DNA of 64,000 nt. Source: PALSA-350 sp963794165. GTDB taxonomy: Bacteria > Acidobacteriota > Terriglobia > Terriglobales > Acidobacteriaceae. The stretch spans positions 248,001 through 312,000 of the forward strand of contig CAWCCT010000005.1 in the NCBI GenBank assembly GCA_963794165.1. The letters are read 5' to 3'. Positions 43,223 to 56,589 of this stretch are shown piece by piece. Position 1 is the stretch's first letter. Every line of letters begins with the position of its first letter. Made by a program: the position numbers and the translations under genes. Under the pieces are notes generated by a model that did not search any database, was not told the origin of the DNA, and saw only the letters and a program-made list of their open reading frames with translations.

Positions 43223-44248
43223 TCACCGTGTATCGCGGGTTCCGTTTTGGGCGCCGCCCAGCAGCAGAACCATCAGCGCCTTTTGCGCGTGCAGGCGGTT
43301 CTCTGCCTGGTCAAAGACTACGGATTGTGGGCCGTCCAACACCGCGTCTGTCACTTCCGCGTTGCGGTGTGCAGGCAGGCAGTGCATAAACACTGCGTGC
43401 GGTGCGGCATGGGCCAGTAAGGCCTCATTGACCTGGTAAGGCTTGAAAATCGGCGCCCGCTTGGTCACCTCATGCTCAAATCCCATGCTGGTGCAGACAT
43501 CGGTGTACACCGCATCACAGCCGCGCACGGCGTCCACTACATCGTGAGTGAGGGTAAGCGTGCCGCCGGACTGCTCTGCGATCTTCAATGTCTGGGCGAT
43601 AATCTCCTGATCAGGGTAGTACCCCTTGGGAGATGCCACGGTGCAGTGTGCGCCCAGCAGCGCAGAGGTCAGCATTAATGAGTGACAGACATTGTTACCG
43701 TCCCCCACATAAGTGAACTTCACGCCGCGCGCTGTGCCGAAGCGTTCTTCGATGGTCATGAAGTCAGCCAGGGCCTGGCAGGGATGCTCCAGGTCGCTGA
43801 GCGCATTAATCACCGGGCAGCGGGCGTACTCCGCCATCTCGGTAATGGTCTCGTGGGCGTAGGTGCGTAGCACGATCAGGCTCACCCAGCGCTCGACGTT
43901 GCGGGCTATATCCGCCAGCGACTCGCGCTCCCCCAGGGGGGATTGCGTCTGATCCACGAACATGGCCGAACCGCCCAGCGTGTTCATGCCGGCTTCAAAG
44001 GTCAGCCGGGTGCGCAGCGAAGATTTCTCAAAGAACATCACCATCTGCCGGGCGTCGAGAGAATAACGATAATCGGCAGGCGACGCCTTGATGGCGTGCG
44101 CTAGTTCCATGATGGCGGCAATCTCCAAGTGCGACAGATCGGCTATCGAGCACAGGTCGCGCCCGGCAAGACTCACGGTGGCGTGAGCCAATGCATTGCC
44201 CTCCTGTTGTACTGTCTTTTCCTCGACCACTAGTGTTTTGCTGCCCAT
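43223..44248 (-). CDS. argF: Ornithine carbamoyltransferase
   Basis: 341 residues. Carbamoyl-phosphate motif KSSLRTRLTFEAG (normally STRT) and the DQTQSPLGERES loop. The ornithine side has HPCQALADFMTI, DVCTSMG and HCLPAHRNAEVTDAVLDGPQ. The HCLPA cysteine marks ornithine rather than N-acetylornithine transferase. First ~25 residues are an unconserved extension. Overlaps argD by 19 bp. Confidence 0.94.
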   Translation of the reverse strand: MGSKTLVVEEKTVQQEGNALAHATVSLAGRDLCSIADLSHLEIAAIMELAHAIKASPADYRYSLDARQMVMFFEKSSLRTRLTFEAGMNTLGGSAMFVDQTQSPLGERESLADIARNVERWVSLIVLRTYAHETITEMAEYARCPVINALSDLEHPCQALADFMTIEERFGTARGVKFTYVGDGNNVCHSLMLTSALLGAHCTVASPKGYYPDQEIIAQTLKIAEQSGGTLTLTHDVVDAVRGCDAVYTDVCTSMGFEHEVTKRAPIFKPYQVNEALLAHAAPHAVFMHCLPAHRNAEVTDAVLDGPQSVVFDQAENRLHAQKALMVLLLGGAQNGTRDTR

Positions 44249-45480
44249 TCTGTGACCCCCTTGGGTTGTGATGCGTGTTCTTCGGTCAAGATATCGTTCA
44301 TGGCTCGCACAGCCAGATCCACATGCTCGCGGCCCACGATGTAGGGCGGCAGAAAACGCAGGACGGTCTCACTGGTACGGTTAATCAGGATGCGCTGTTC
44401 CACCATCCTGGCGACGATTCGCTTGGCCAGCTCGGCCGATTCCATTTCGATTGACAGCATCAACCCCAGACCACGGACCTCGACGACGCTCTCATGCCTG
44501 GCCGCCAGATCATGCAACTGGCGCTTGAAATACCCGCCGGTCTCCCGAATGTTTGTGAGCAGATCCTCCTGCTCGATGGTGTCCATGACAGCGATGGCAA
44601 CCGCGCAAGCCAGCGGTCCGCCGCCGAAGGTGGTTCCATGCAGCCCGGGGTGAATGGCGTGCGAAGCCTCCTCGGTGCACAGCATGGCCCCCAGCGGAAG
44701 GCCGCCCGCCAGCGGCTTGGCCAGGGTGGTCACATCCGGTTGCACACCAAAATGCTGGTAGGCGCACCATTTGCCCGTCCTCCCAAAGCCCGCCTGGATT
44801 TCATCCACGACCAGCAGCGCGCCGGTGGATTTCGTCAGCTCGCGCGCGGCAGTAATAAATTCCTGCGAAACCGGCCGGATTCCACCCTCGCCCTGAATCG
44901 CCTCCATCAGGATGGCGCAAACGTCGCTCGAAAAGCTGGCCCGCAGATGATCCACATCGTTAAATCGAACAAAGTCGACACCGGGCACCAACGGCTCGAA
45001 GGGCTCTCGATATTTTTCCTTATGCGTGGTGGATAACGCGCCCATGGTTCGCCCGTGAAAGCTGTTGTCAATCGCCAGGAACCTGGTTCCCATCACCTGG
45101 CCTTCGCTCCGCTTCAGGGCCGAGTGAGCGCGGGCCAGCTTCATCGCTGCCTCCCACGCCTCGGTGCCGCTATTGCAGAAGAAGGCGCGATCCAGTCCCG
45201 TCTTCTCCGTCAGCCGCAGTGCGAGTTCCGCCTGCCCCTGGTGAAAGTACAGGTTCGAGATATGCACCAGCTTGCGGCTTTGCTGCTCAATGGCCCGGAT
45301 AACCGCGGGATGCCCGTACCCCAACGCGTTGACGCCAATTCCGCTGAGCAGGTCAAGATACCGATCTCCGTTCTCGTCGATCAGGTACATTCCTTCCCCA
45401 TCGACAAACAGGATCGGGTTGCGCTCATAGGTTGGCAGCAGCAGTTTTGCTTCTGCTGCCTGAATCGCTTCCAGCTTCAT
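44230..45480 (-). CDS. argD: Acetylornithine aminotransferase
   Basis: 416 residues, class III PLP transaminase. NPILFVDGEGMYLIDENGDRY near the N-terminus, then FCNSGTEAWEAAMKLAR, the aspartate of LLVVDEIQAGFGRTGK, and the PLP lysine in TTLAKPLAGGLPLGAM. It converts N-acetylglutamate semialdehyde to N-acetylornithine. ATGA overlap with argB (45477-45480). Confidence 0.95.
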   Translation of the reverse strand: MKLEAIQAAEAKLLLPTYERNPILFVDGEGMYLIDENGDRYLDLLSGIGVNALGYGHPAVIRAIEQQSRKLVHISNLYFHQGQAELALRLTEKTGLDRAFFCNSGTEAWEAAMKLARAHSALKRSEGQVMGTRFLAIDNSFHGRTMGALSTTHKEKYREPFEPLVPGVDFVRFNDVDHLRASFSSDVCAILMEAIQGEGGIRPVSQEFITAARELTKSTGALLVVDEIQAGFGRTGKWCAYQHFGVQPDVTTLAKPLAGGLPLGAMLCTEEASHAIHPGLHGTTFGGGPLACAVAIAVMDTIEQEDLLTNIRETGGYFKRQLHDLAARHESVVEVRGLGLMLSIEMESAELAKRIVARMVEQRILINRTSETVLRFLPPYIVGREHVDLAVRAMNDILTEEHASQPKGVTEWAAKH

Positions 45481-46259
45481 GCCACCATCACCTCAGTTCC
45501 TTGAAGTACCCGTGTCGAGCACAAATCGGGTAGTACCGCAGCCGCATCGGCGGGAAGAATACGCACCCGTTTTACCCCGGCCAGCAGCGCCTCCCGGCAG
45601 GCGCTCAACTTCGGCAGCATGCCTCCGCTGATGACCGCGTCCTGCGTTAGCCCGGCAATCTGATCCACGCTCAACCAGCGCATCACCTCGCCATTCGATC
45701 CCCGAACTCCTGGCACGTCGGTGAGGAACACCAGCGCATCGGCCTTGCAAGCCACCGCGCATGCTGCAGCCATTTCGTCGGCGTTGATGTTGTAGTATTC
45801 GCCGTCAAATCCCAGTGCCAGGCTGGAGATGACCGGGACCGCTCCCATCTTCCAGATGGCATCCAGCCAGCGCGGATCCGAGGCGACAATTTCGCCTACA
45901 AAACCCAGGTCAGGGGTGGTGCGCTTCTTGCGCGCCCGGAAGATCAATCCGTCCCCGCCCGAAAGCCCAACGCCCGCCTGCCCGTGGCCGCCCAGAGCGG
46001 CTACCAGCTCTTTGTTTACTCGCCCGCCCAAAACCATCAGTGCGGCATCTCGTGTCTCCGCGTCGGTAATGCGCAAGCCGGCAATGAACTCACTTTGCTT
46101 GCCCATTTGCTTCAAGGTGCGAGTCAGCGCTGCGCCGCCGCCATGCACCACCGCGACCTGGTTGCCGTCCTGCGCGAGCACTGCGATCGCCCGCGCGCAC
46201 CCATGAAGGAGGCCATGGTCTTCGAGCGCGGCACCACCAAGTTTGACCACAAATTTCAT
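45477..46259 (-). CDS. argB: Acetylglutamate kinase
   Basis: 260 residues from ATG 46259; this start makes an exact ATGA overlap with argC's stop and begins KFVVKLGGAAL. The motifs VVHGGGAALTRTL, ITDAETRDAALMVLGGRVNKEL and YNINADEMAAACAVACKADA follow. A longer frame (46289) is not needed. Shorter than E. coli type; no N-terminal arginine-sensing helix of the hexameric kind is evident. Confidence 0.93.
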   Translation of the reverse strand: MKFVVKLGGAALEDHGLLHGCARAIAVLAQDGNQVAVVHGGGAALTRTLKQMGKQSEFIAGLRITDAETRDAALMVLGGRVNKELVAALGGHGQAGVGLSGGDGLIFRARKKRTTPDLGFVGEIVASDPRWLDAIWKMGAVPVISSLALGFDGEYYNINADEMAAACAVACKADALVFLTDVPGVRGSNGEVMRWLSVDQIAGLTQDAVISGGMLPKLSACREALLAGVKRVRILPADAAAVLPDLCSTRVLQGTEVMVA

Positions 46260-47308
46260 GCCAGCCCCTCCGCTTCGTCCCACCCGCACATCAGGTTCAT
46301 ATTCTCTATCGCCTGTCCTGCTGCGCCCTTCAGCAGGTTATCCAGGCAGGAAACGACAATACATCGCCGTCCGTCGTGCGCTAGCTTGAAACCAATGTCG
46401 CAGTAGTTGGTCCGCACCGAATATTGGATCTGCGGCAGATGGCTGAAGATGCGCACCATCGGGCTGGTTGCATAAAATTCACGGAAGCAAGCGTCTACTT
46501 CCCCGGTATTCTTCTTCTCCCGAAAAGTTACATATGTGGTGGAGAGAATGCCGCGCGGAATTGGCAACAGGTGCGGAGTAAAAATAAGCTGCGACTCCTT
46601 CACCTCCAGCTGTTCCATCATCTCGCCCAGGTGCCGGTGTCCAAAAACTGCATAGGCAGAGAGATTGTCCGCCGCATACATAAAGTGCGTGGTCGCGCTG
46701 GGCGCTTTGCCCGCGCCGGAGACACCCGATTTCGAATCGCAGATAATGCCGTGCTCCAGATCTACCCAGCCGGCCGCCACCAGCGGCTTCAACGCCAGAA
46801 TGATTGACGTGGCGTAGCATCCGGGGTTCGCCACCAGCTGTGCGTCACGGATGCACTTGCGATGCAACTCCGGCAAGCCGTACACGCTCTTGCTTTGCAC
46901 TGCCGCGGCCGCCGCGGCATCATCGTCGTGGAAGTCGTAGATAGCGCGATGTTCATGCGCGCGCAAGCGCCACGCGCCGCTCAGGTCCACCACTCTTAAA
47001 CCGTGCGCCAGGGCTTCCGGCGCCCAACTGCGCGATTGCTCATGCGGCGTGGCCAGAAAAAGCAGCTCCACACCGCGCTCCCGCAACAACTTCCAGGAGA
47101 AAGGTTCGACCATGAGACCAGAGCTGCCATTGTTATCGGCTAGCTGAGGATGGATGTCCGTCAGGCGAGAGGGCTCCGCGTCGCGGCCGAAAAAGAGCGG
47201 GGGCCGCTCCCGCAGGGCAGGGTGGTGGAGCAGCAGCCGTGCCAGCTCCAGGCCGGCATAGCCGCTTACTCCGGTAACAGCGGTTTGTACCGAATCTTTA
47301 CCCATCAT
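46256..47308 (-). CDS. argC: N-acetyl-gamma-glutamyl-phosphate reductase
   Basis: 350 residues from ATG 47308, which forms ATGATG across the argR stop (47305 is the alternative). NADP fold TAVTGVSGYAGLELARLLL; catalytic Cys in VANPGCYATSIILAL; later SGVSGAGKAPSATTHFM and HRHLGEMMEQLEV. It follows argB in the pathway order. Upstream frame to 47416 is unconserved. Confidence 0.95.
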   Translation of the reverse strand: MMGKDSVQTAVTGVSGYAGLELARLLLHHPALRERPPLFFGRDAEPSRLTDIHPQLADNNGSSGLMVEPFSWKLLRERGVELLFLATPHEQSRSWAPEALAHGLRVVDLSGAWRLRAHEHRAIYDFHDDDAAAAAAVQSKSVYGLPELHRKCIRDAQLVANPGCYATSIILALKPLVAAGWVDLEHGIICDSKSGVSGAGKAPSATTHFMYAADNLSAYAVFGHRHLGEMMEQLEVKESQLIFTPHLLPIPRGILSTTYVTFREKKNTGEVDACFREFYATSPMVRIFSHLPQIQYSVRTNYCDIGFKLAHDGRRCIVVSCLDNLLKGAAGQAIENMNLMCGWDEAEGLA

Positions 47309-47748
47309 CCAATCATGGCTTCCAGGCGCTCCCGCAGCAGGGTCGCGCGCTTTTGGTCCGGACAAATAATCAGTACGGTATCGTCTCCGGCGATGGTTCC
47401 CACGACTTCGGGCCAATCTTCACCATCGACGGCCAAGGCGACCGGTTGGGCACTCCCGCTGGTGGTGATCAGCACCAGCTGGTTGAGGGCCTGCTTCACG
47501 CGCAGCCCGAAGCTGCGCAGCATCTCGGCCGTCCCCGGCAGGTCATCATCTTCTTCCAGGGCCACTCCGTTGGGCACTGAATAGCCATTGGGACCTTTAT
47601 AGAGATGCAGCTCATGAATATCTCGCGAAAGCGTAGCCTGGGTCACTTCGAAACCGCGCTTGACCAGCCGGCGGCGGAGCTCGTCCTGGCTGCCGATGGG
47701 CGCGCCTGCGACGAGTTCTCGAATTGCCGTATGCCGATCCTGTTTCAT
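47305..47748 (-). CDS. argR: Arginine repressor
   Basis: 147 residues. The N-terminal winged helix reads IGSQDELRRRLVKRGFEVTQ and ATLSRDIHELHL. The C-terminal oligomerisation and arginine-binding domain reads QLVLITTSGSAQPVALAVD and VVGTIAGDDTVLIICPD; the GTIAGDDT motif contains the arginine-contacting Asp pair. It heads the arg operon and has two operator boxes at its own promoter, so it is autoregulated. Confidence 0.95.
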   Translation of the reverse strand: MKQDRHTAIRELVAGAPIGSQDELRRRLVKRGFEVTQATLSRDIHELHLYKGPNGYSVPNGVALEEDDDLPGTAEMLRSFGLRVKQALNQLVLITTSGSAQPVALAVDGEDWPEVVGTIAGDDTVLIICPDQKRATLLRERLEAMIG

Positions 47749-47789
47749 GGCGTTTTTCCGTTTACTTCAAGAACGACTTTCCACCAAAG

Positions 47790-47818
47790 CCAGAGCGCGG
47801 CCCTGGGCCGCGCTCTGG
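47790..47818 (-). promoter_or_regulatory. Perfect GC hairpin in the argR leader
   Basis: CCAGAGCGCGGCCC-T-GGGCCGCGCTCTGG: 14-bp perfect arms with a one-base centre. It lies between the ARG boxes and the argR start (42 bp away) and would form in the leader RNA. No T-run follows, so it is not a plain terminator. It may affect readthrough or mRNA stability, or be a protein site. Confidence 0.7.
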
Positions 47819-47820
47819 TG

Positions 47821-47869
47821 TGCATAAAAATACACTCTCATGTATAAATATACAGAGTCTGAATGTCAA
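47821..47869 (-). promoter_or_regulatory. arg operon promoter with two ARG boxes
   Basis: On the minus strand TTGACA (47869-47864), 17 bases, TATACA (47846-47841). Two ARG-box palindromes, TGTATAAATATACA (47841-47854) and TGCATAAAAATACA (47821-47834), are 20 bp apart centre to centre, two helical turns. The first covers the -10 and the second the start site, the standard arrangement for ArgR repression. Confidence 0.8.
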
Positions 47870-48087
47870 CGAATGGATGCCTTTTTTAATAAAAAGTCAC
47901 CCGTACCTGAATCTCCTACTACACGGCACTGAACGACGGCCACCTATGCGGCTCTCCATAAAGACAGCCGCACGCAGTTCATCGATCCGATAGTCACCAA
48001 TAGGAAATTCCTGCCGTTACCCTTACTGGTGCAAAGAAAATTTTTATTGCCTACTGCTTGTCATGGGATGGGGGATTATAGTTACGT
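47870..48087. other. Divergent arg/gltB intergenic region
   Basis: The rest of the 339-bp gap between argR and gltB contains no gene. Several AT-rich stretches (TTTTTTAATAAAAAG at about 47881) could serve as promoter elements for gltB, but no clear -35/-10 pair is visible on the plus strand. Confidence 0.3.
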
Positions 48088-52551
<4,464 letters not shown>

Positions 52552-52556
52552 TCCGC

Positions 52557-52782
52557 ATTGGTTTGGGGTGGAGTGAAACCGCAGGTCCCTCGGCTTCGCT
52601 CGGGATGACAAAGGGGAGGGCGACGCCCCCCATGGAGAGCGGTTGCTGAATAAAAGCCGCCTGTTTTCATCTCCTTGATGCGCCGTTGCCCATCAACGCT
52701 CCGTCCATGGAAGCGCCTCCCTCCCCTTTGTCATCCCGAGCGAAGCCGAGGGACCTGCGGTTTCACTCCACCCCGAACCAAT
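52557..52782. repeat. Long inverted repeat downstream of gltB
   Basis: Arms of about 62 bp (52557-52620 and 52718-52782) beginning ATTGGTTTGGGGTGGAGTGA and ending with its near complement. The core AAACCGCAGGTCCCTCGGCT is the same module as at 861-1035. It fills the gltB/acyl-CoA synthetase gap. Confidence 0.9.
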
Positions 52783-52846
52783 AGTCCCGTTCCTCAGGGA
52801 ATACCAACCCCTTGAGCGCGGTTTACAATCGACATTCGTTCCAATC

Positions 52847-54631
52847 ATGTTCAACCTCGAAACCTTAGTGGATGTCATCGCGTTGGTCGAAGCCGGCAAG
52901 CGCGAGCGCTGTGTCCTCTGGCAAGATGCATCGGGCAACTGGCGTCCGCTAACGAGCCAGGAACTTATGTCTCGCGTGTATTCTCTGGCCAATGCTTTTC
53001 TATCCTGGGGCGTTGTCAAGGGCGATCGCATCGCGCTTCTGGCGGAGAATCGCTGGGAGTGGCCGGTGGTGGACTTCGCGACCCTGGTACTGGGCGCTGT
53101 CGATGTGCCCATCTATCCCACGCTCACCCCTGACCAGATCGCCGCCTTGCTGATCGATTCCGGCGCTCGCGTCGCGGTGGTATCGAGCGATATCCAATAC
53201 CAAAAAGTTGCGGCCATTCGCACCCGGACACAGCTCGAGCACATCATTGTCATGGATGATCTCGGGAAACCGGATAGCGCCGCAGTCCCGCTCTCCGCTC
53301 TGCTCAACAATGCCCCCGCAGTTGATCTGCAACCGTGGTTGCGCAGTTTCGCCGTAAAGCCGGAGGATCTGGCAACCCTTATCTATACCTCAGGGACAAC
53401 CGGTGAGCCCAAGGGCGTTATGCTCACCCACGGCAACATTGCCTCCAACCTGAACTACTCCACCCGAACATTCACCTGGGACCCAGACTCGTCCTGCATC
53501 TCCTTTCTACCTCTCTCTCATATCACGGCCCGCCACCTCGACTATGCCCTCTTCTGTTACGGCGCCACTCTGGCGTATTGTGGCAATTTCGATCGCCTGC
53601 CCGCGGCCCTCACTTCCATCCGGCCCACGGTATTTGTCGCCGTGCCCCGGGTTTACGAGAAGATTCGGGATGTGGTGGAGCAGCGTGCGGGCCGCAAGCC
53701 CGTGACCAGGAAGCTCTTCGCCTGGGCTCTCGCCACTGGCCGCCGCCACCGGGACGAGATTCTCCTGGGGCGGACCCCCTCTTCCCTGAGCTGGCGCCTG
53801 GCCGATCGTCTGGTCTTCAAGAAAGTCAAGCAGGCATTTGGAGGTCGTGTTCGCGACTATATCGCCGGGGGAGCCCCGCTCGGGGTGGAGACGGCGGGCT
53901 GGTTTGCCGATGTCGGCATTCGCATCTTCGAAGGTTACGGTCTCACCGAAACCTCACCGGTATTGGCCCTGAACAATGCAGTGAATCATCGCATCGGGTC
54001 GGTGGGCAAGCCCATCGAGTCGGTGGAATACCGTTTTGCTGATGATGACGAATTGCTGGTGAGAGGACCCTTTGTCTTTGCGGGCTACTGGCACAAGCCG
54101 CAGGCCACCAGCGAAGCGATCGAGTCCGACGGCTGGTTCCACACTGGTGATATTGGACGGGTCGACGAGGATGGGTTTCTGTACATCACCGACCGTAAGA
54201 AAGAACTGCTCAAGACCTCGGGCGGAAAGATGATTGCTCCTCAGCCCATCGAAAGCAAGCTGAACCACAGCCCGTTAGTAGCATCCTCCCTGGTGGTTGG
54301 CGATCGGCACAAATTTCTCAGTGTGCTCATCGCGCCCAATTTCCCTGCGCTCGAAAGCCTGGCAGAGCGAGAGGGGATCGTCTTCAACTCTCGCGCCGAT
54401 CTGATCGGCAATCCAGCGGTGCAGGCGGAATTCCATGCCCTAATCAACCGCGTCAACCACGATCTCGCAAATTTCGAGACCATCAAGCGCTTTCACGTGG
54501 TTGCCGACGAGTGGTCCATGGAATCGGGCGAGTTCACGCCGACCATGAAGCTGAGACGCCGGGTGGTGGTCAACCGCTACGCCGACGACATTGCCGCCAT
54601 CTACCATGACGAAGCCACCGCTCAGCGGTGA
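52847..54631 (+). CDS. Long-chain acyl-CoA synthetase (AMP-binding)
   Basis: 594 residues. AMP-binding P-loop YTSGTTGEPKGVMLTHGN (about residue 182), then ISFLPLSHITARHLDY, YIAGGAPLGVETAGWFADVG, YGLTETSPVLALNN, the hinge GWFHTGDIGRVDEDGFLYIT and DRKKELLKTSGGKMIAPQPI. It activates fatty acids to acyl-CoA in two steps. Similar to the FAA1/FadD15 group that acts at the membrane face. Single gene. Confidence 0.93.
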   Translation: MFNLETLVDVIALVEAGKRERCVLWQDASGNWRPLTSQELMSRVYSLANAFLSWGVVKGDRIALLAENRWEWPVVDFATLVLGAVDVPIYPTLTPDQIAALLIDSGARVAVVSSDIQYQKVAAIRTRTQLEHIIVMDDLGKPDSAAVPLSALLNNAPAVDLQPWLRSFAVKPEDLATLIYTSGTTGEPKGVMLTHGNIASNLNYSTRTFTWDPDSSCISFLPLSHITARHLDYALFCYGATLAYCGNFDRLPAALTSIRPTVFVAVPRVYEKIRDVVEQRAGRKPVTRKLFAWALATGRRHRDEILLGRTPSSLSWRLADRLVFKKVKQAFGGRVRDYIAGGAPLGVETAGWFADVGIRIFEGYGLTETSPVLALNNAVNHRIGSVGKPIESVEYRFADDDELLVRGPFVFAGYWHKPQATSEAIESDGWFHTGDIGRVDEDGFLYITDRKKELLKTSGGKMIAPQPIESKLNHSPLVASSLVVGDRHKFLSVLIAPNFPALESLAEREGIVFNSRADLIGNPAVQAEFHALINRVNHDLANFETIKRFHVVADEWSMESGEFTPTMKLRRRVVVNRYADDIAAIYHDEATAQR

Positions 54632-54928
54632 AGAGCGGCATCCAGCCAATGGCAGGGGTGTCTTGCATTACTAGAGGTTGTCTACGTAAACATCTGCGAG
54701 ATAAGTGGTTGTCTGGAGCAAGGCTCCGACCAAAGGAGCGATGCTTTGAGGCGTGGGTTCTCGTTGCAGATGCAGCGAAAGCATTTGAAAAATTCGTTAT
54801 CTGCCCATGTACGCTGGTGCGAACATGGGGCACCCGTCAATCTTGACCGGCAAACGAGGGCCGTCCCTGCGGGGCTGACGAACCATGTATTGTAGGTAGG
54901 TTGAAGTACCCATCAGGAGAAGAAGCAG
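54632..54928. other. Intergenic region
   Basis: No gene recognised. It includes a partial copy of the GGGCACCCGTCAA end (about 54822-54842) and a GCCGTCCCTGCGGGGCTGAC fragment (54862-54882), both seen in the dispersed repeats. AGGAGAAG before the next ATG is the pfk ribosome site. Confidence 0.35.
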
Positions 54929-55966
54929 ATGCGAGTTGGAATACTTACCGGCGGCGGCGACTGTCCCGGACTGAACGCGGTGATCCGCGCCGCTGTGCGC
55001 AAAGGCATTTTCCACCACAACGATGAGTTCGTTGGTTTTATCGAAGGCTGGAGGGGCGTGGTGGAAAACAAGACGATGCCTCTGACCATCGATACTGTAT
55101 CGGGAATCCTGCAACTAGGCGGGACGATCCTCCGTACGTCGCGCACGAATCCGCGCAAAATGGAAGGCGGCATTGAAAAGTGCCTGGCCAGTCTCAAGGC
55201 CAACCAGCTCGATGCGCTTATCACCATTGGAGGGGATGACACGCAAGGCGTGGCCAATGCGCTGGTGCAAAAGGGCATCAAGGTAGTGGGTGTTCCCAAG
55301 ACCATCGATAATGACCTCAGTGGGACCGACGCGTGCTTTGGCTTCGACACCGCCGTGTCCATCGCCACCGAAGCAGTCGACCGGTTGCATTCCACTGCCG
55401 AAGCTCACAATCGAGTGATCGTGTGCGAGGTGATGGGCCGGGATGCCGGCTGGATTGCGATCACCTCCGGCATCGCCGGAGGCGCCGACGTAATCTTTGT
55501 GCCGGAAAAACCGATTGATATAGACGGGGCAGTGAAGATCCTCAAAAACCGACACGACCGGGGCAAGCTTTTCTCCATCGTGGTGGTGGCCGAGGGTGCG
55601 AAAATACCGGGCACAGACAAGACGGCTACCCAGGGAGCTAAGCTGGACGCCTTCGGCCATGCTCGCCTCAGCGGCATTGGCCAGACAGTCGCAGAATTGA
55701 TCGAAGAAAAGACCGGGTATGAAACCCGCTCGGTAAATTTGGGCCACACCCAGCGTGGAGGAACGCCGACAGCTTACGATCGTATGCTCGCCACCCGCTA
55801 TGGCTCGGCTGCCATCGATTTGGTGCACGAGGGCAAGTTTGGCCGGCTGGTCGTGCTTCGTGGCACCGAGATTACTCACATTCCACTTGAAGATGCGATT
55901 GCAAAAACGCGAACCATAGGTGACGACTTGATTTCGCTCGCCGCTGGCTTGCAGCCGGAATTCTAA
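54929..55966 (+). CDS. pfp: 6-phosphofructokinase, pyrophosphate-dependent residue type
   Basis: 345 residues, single PfkA domain: GILTGGGDCPGLNAVIRAAV, the fructose-6-phosphate loops VGVPKTIDNDLSGTD, FGFDTAVSIATEAVD, EVMGRDAGWIAI and the late GHTQRGGTPTAYDRML. At E. coli numbering position 104 is Asp (GGDDT) and position 124 is Lys (PKTIDND), the two residues that mark PPi-dependent enzymes; ATP enzymes have Gly at both. I predict a PPi-dependent, reversible enzyme, possibly of mixed specificity. AGGAGAAG lies 10-11 bases before the ATG. Confidence 0.9.
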   Translation: MRVGILTGGGDCPGLNAVIRAAVRKGIFHHNDEFVGFIEGWRGVVENKTMPLTIDTVSGILQLGGTILRTSRTNPRKMEGGIEKCLASLKANQLDALITIGGDDTQGVANALVQKGIKVVGVPKTIDNDLSGTDACFGFDTAVSIATEAVDRLHSTAEAHNRVIVCEVMGRDAGWIAITSGIAGGADVIFVPEKPIDIDGAVKILKNRHDRGKLFSIVVVAEGAKIPGTDKTATQGAKLDAFGHARLSGIGQTVAELIEEKTGYETRSVNLGHTQRGGTPTAYDRMLATRYGSAAIDLVHEGKFGRLVVLRGTEITHIPLEDAIAKTRTIGDDLISLAAGLQPEF

Positions 55967-56288
55967 GCTTCACTTGGAACATGCTTGTTCAATTAAGCAA
56001 GAGGGATCAATAACATAAGAGAGATATGAAAACTTGAGGATTAACCATCCTGTTGCGCGCATCCATTCCGATACGATGTCCTTGGTAACTGGTGCCTACA
56101 CCGCACGTAATGCTTCGCGCGCTTGCAATTTCTGCTACGCTCCTGACGGAACTAAACAAAACCGCTAAAACCCGGAAGAGTCGAGCAATACGCGATAATT
56201 TCTTGTATTACAGGGTGAAAACGCGGTATAAGCACAACGGCGGGTTTGTACTCGCCCGGTCCCGCAGTTCCCAGAGGAGAGCACTTCG
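55967..56288. other. Intergenic region without recognised genes
   Basis: 322 bp. A short palindrome GCTTGTTCAATTAAGC lies at about 55984-55999. There is a possible ribosome site (AGAGGAG) for the next gene near 56275. The short frames here have no family features and unlike codon use, so I do not call them. Confidence 0.3.
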
Positions 56289-56582
56289 ATGAGAACCACA
56301 CCGGCGAGAGAAGAAGTTCGCGAAGTCATGGATATCCGCATGGCCTCCGACTACCTCGGCATTAGTCCTGACACTCTTTACAAATATGCTTCGGAAGGTT
56401 TCGTGCCCGCGTTCAAGCTGGGCAACCGTTGGCGTTTTAAGCGCTCCCGGCTGGATGAGTGGATGGATCAGCAGTCGTCCCAGGGGGCGCCGCGGAAGGA
56501 TTCACAGCCTGATGTGGAGCAGCCCAGAAAGCCGCAGTCGGTTACGGCGCGGCCGAAAAGAGTCGTAGGCGGGGGTCGCTAG
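56289..56582 (+). CDS. MerR/excisionase-type HTH DNA-binding protein
   Basis: 97 residues. Residues ~13-60 form an HTH_17-type excisionase fold (MDIRMASDYLGISPDTLYKY, ASEGFVPAFKLGNRWRFKRS), with the usual RLDEWMDQQ end. The remaining 35 residues are a low-complexity basic tail (RPKRV). Such proteins bind DNA as small regulators, and similar ones occur outside mobile elements. No integrase is nearby, so it is not part of a visible element. Confidence 0.82.
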   Translation: MRTTPAREEVREVMDIRMASDYLGISPDTLYKYASEGFVPAFKLGNRWRFKRSRLDEWMDQQSSQGAPRKDSQPDVEQPRKPQSVTARPKRVVGGGR

Positions 56583-56589
56583 CCTCGTT

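Noticed and set aside
56092..56292. 66-residue frame before the HTH gene
   Set aside because: Basic, low-complexity composition unlike its neighbours, no ribosome site, and it overlaps the real start.
56289..56582. Excisionase of a mobile element
   Set aside because: No integrase, attachment-site repeats or element borders were found nearby.
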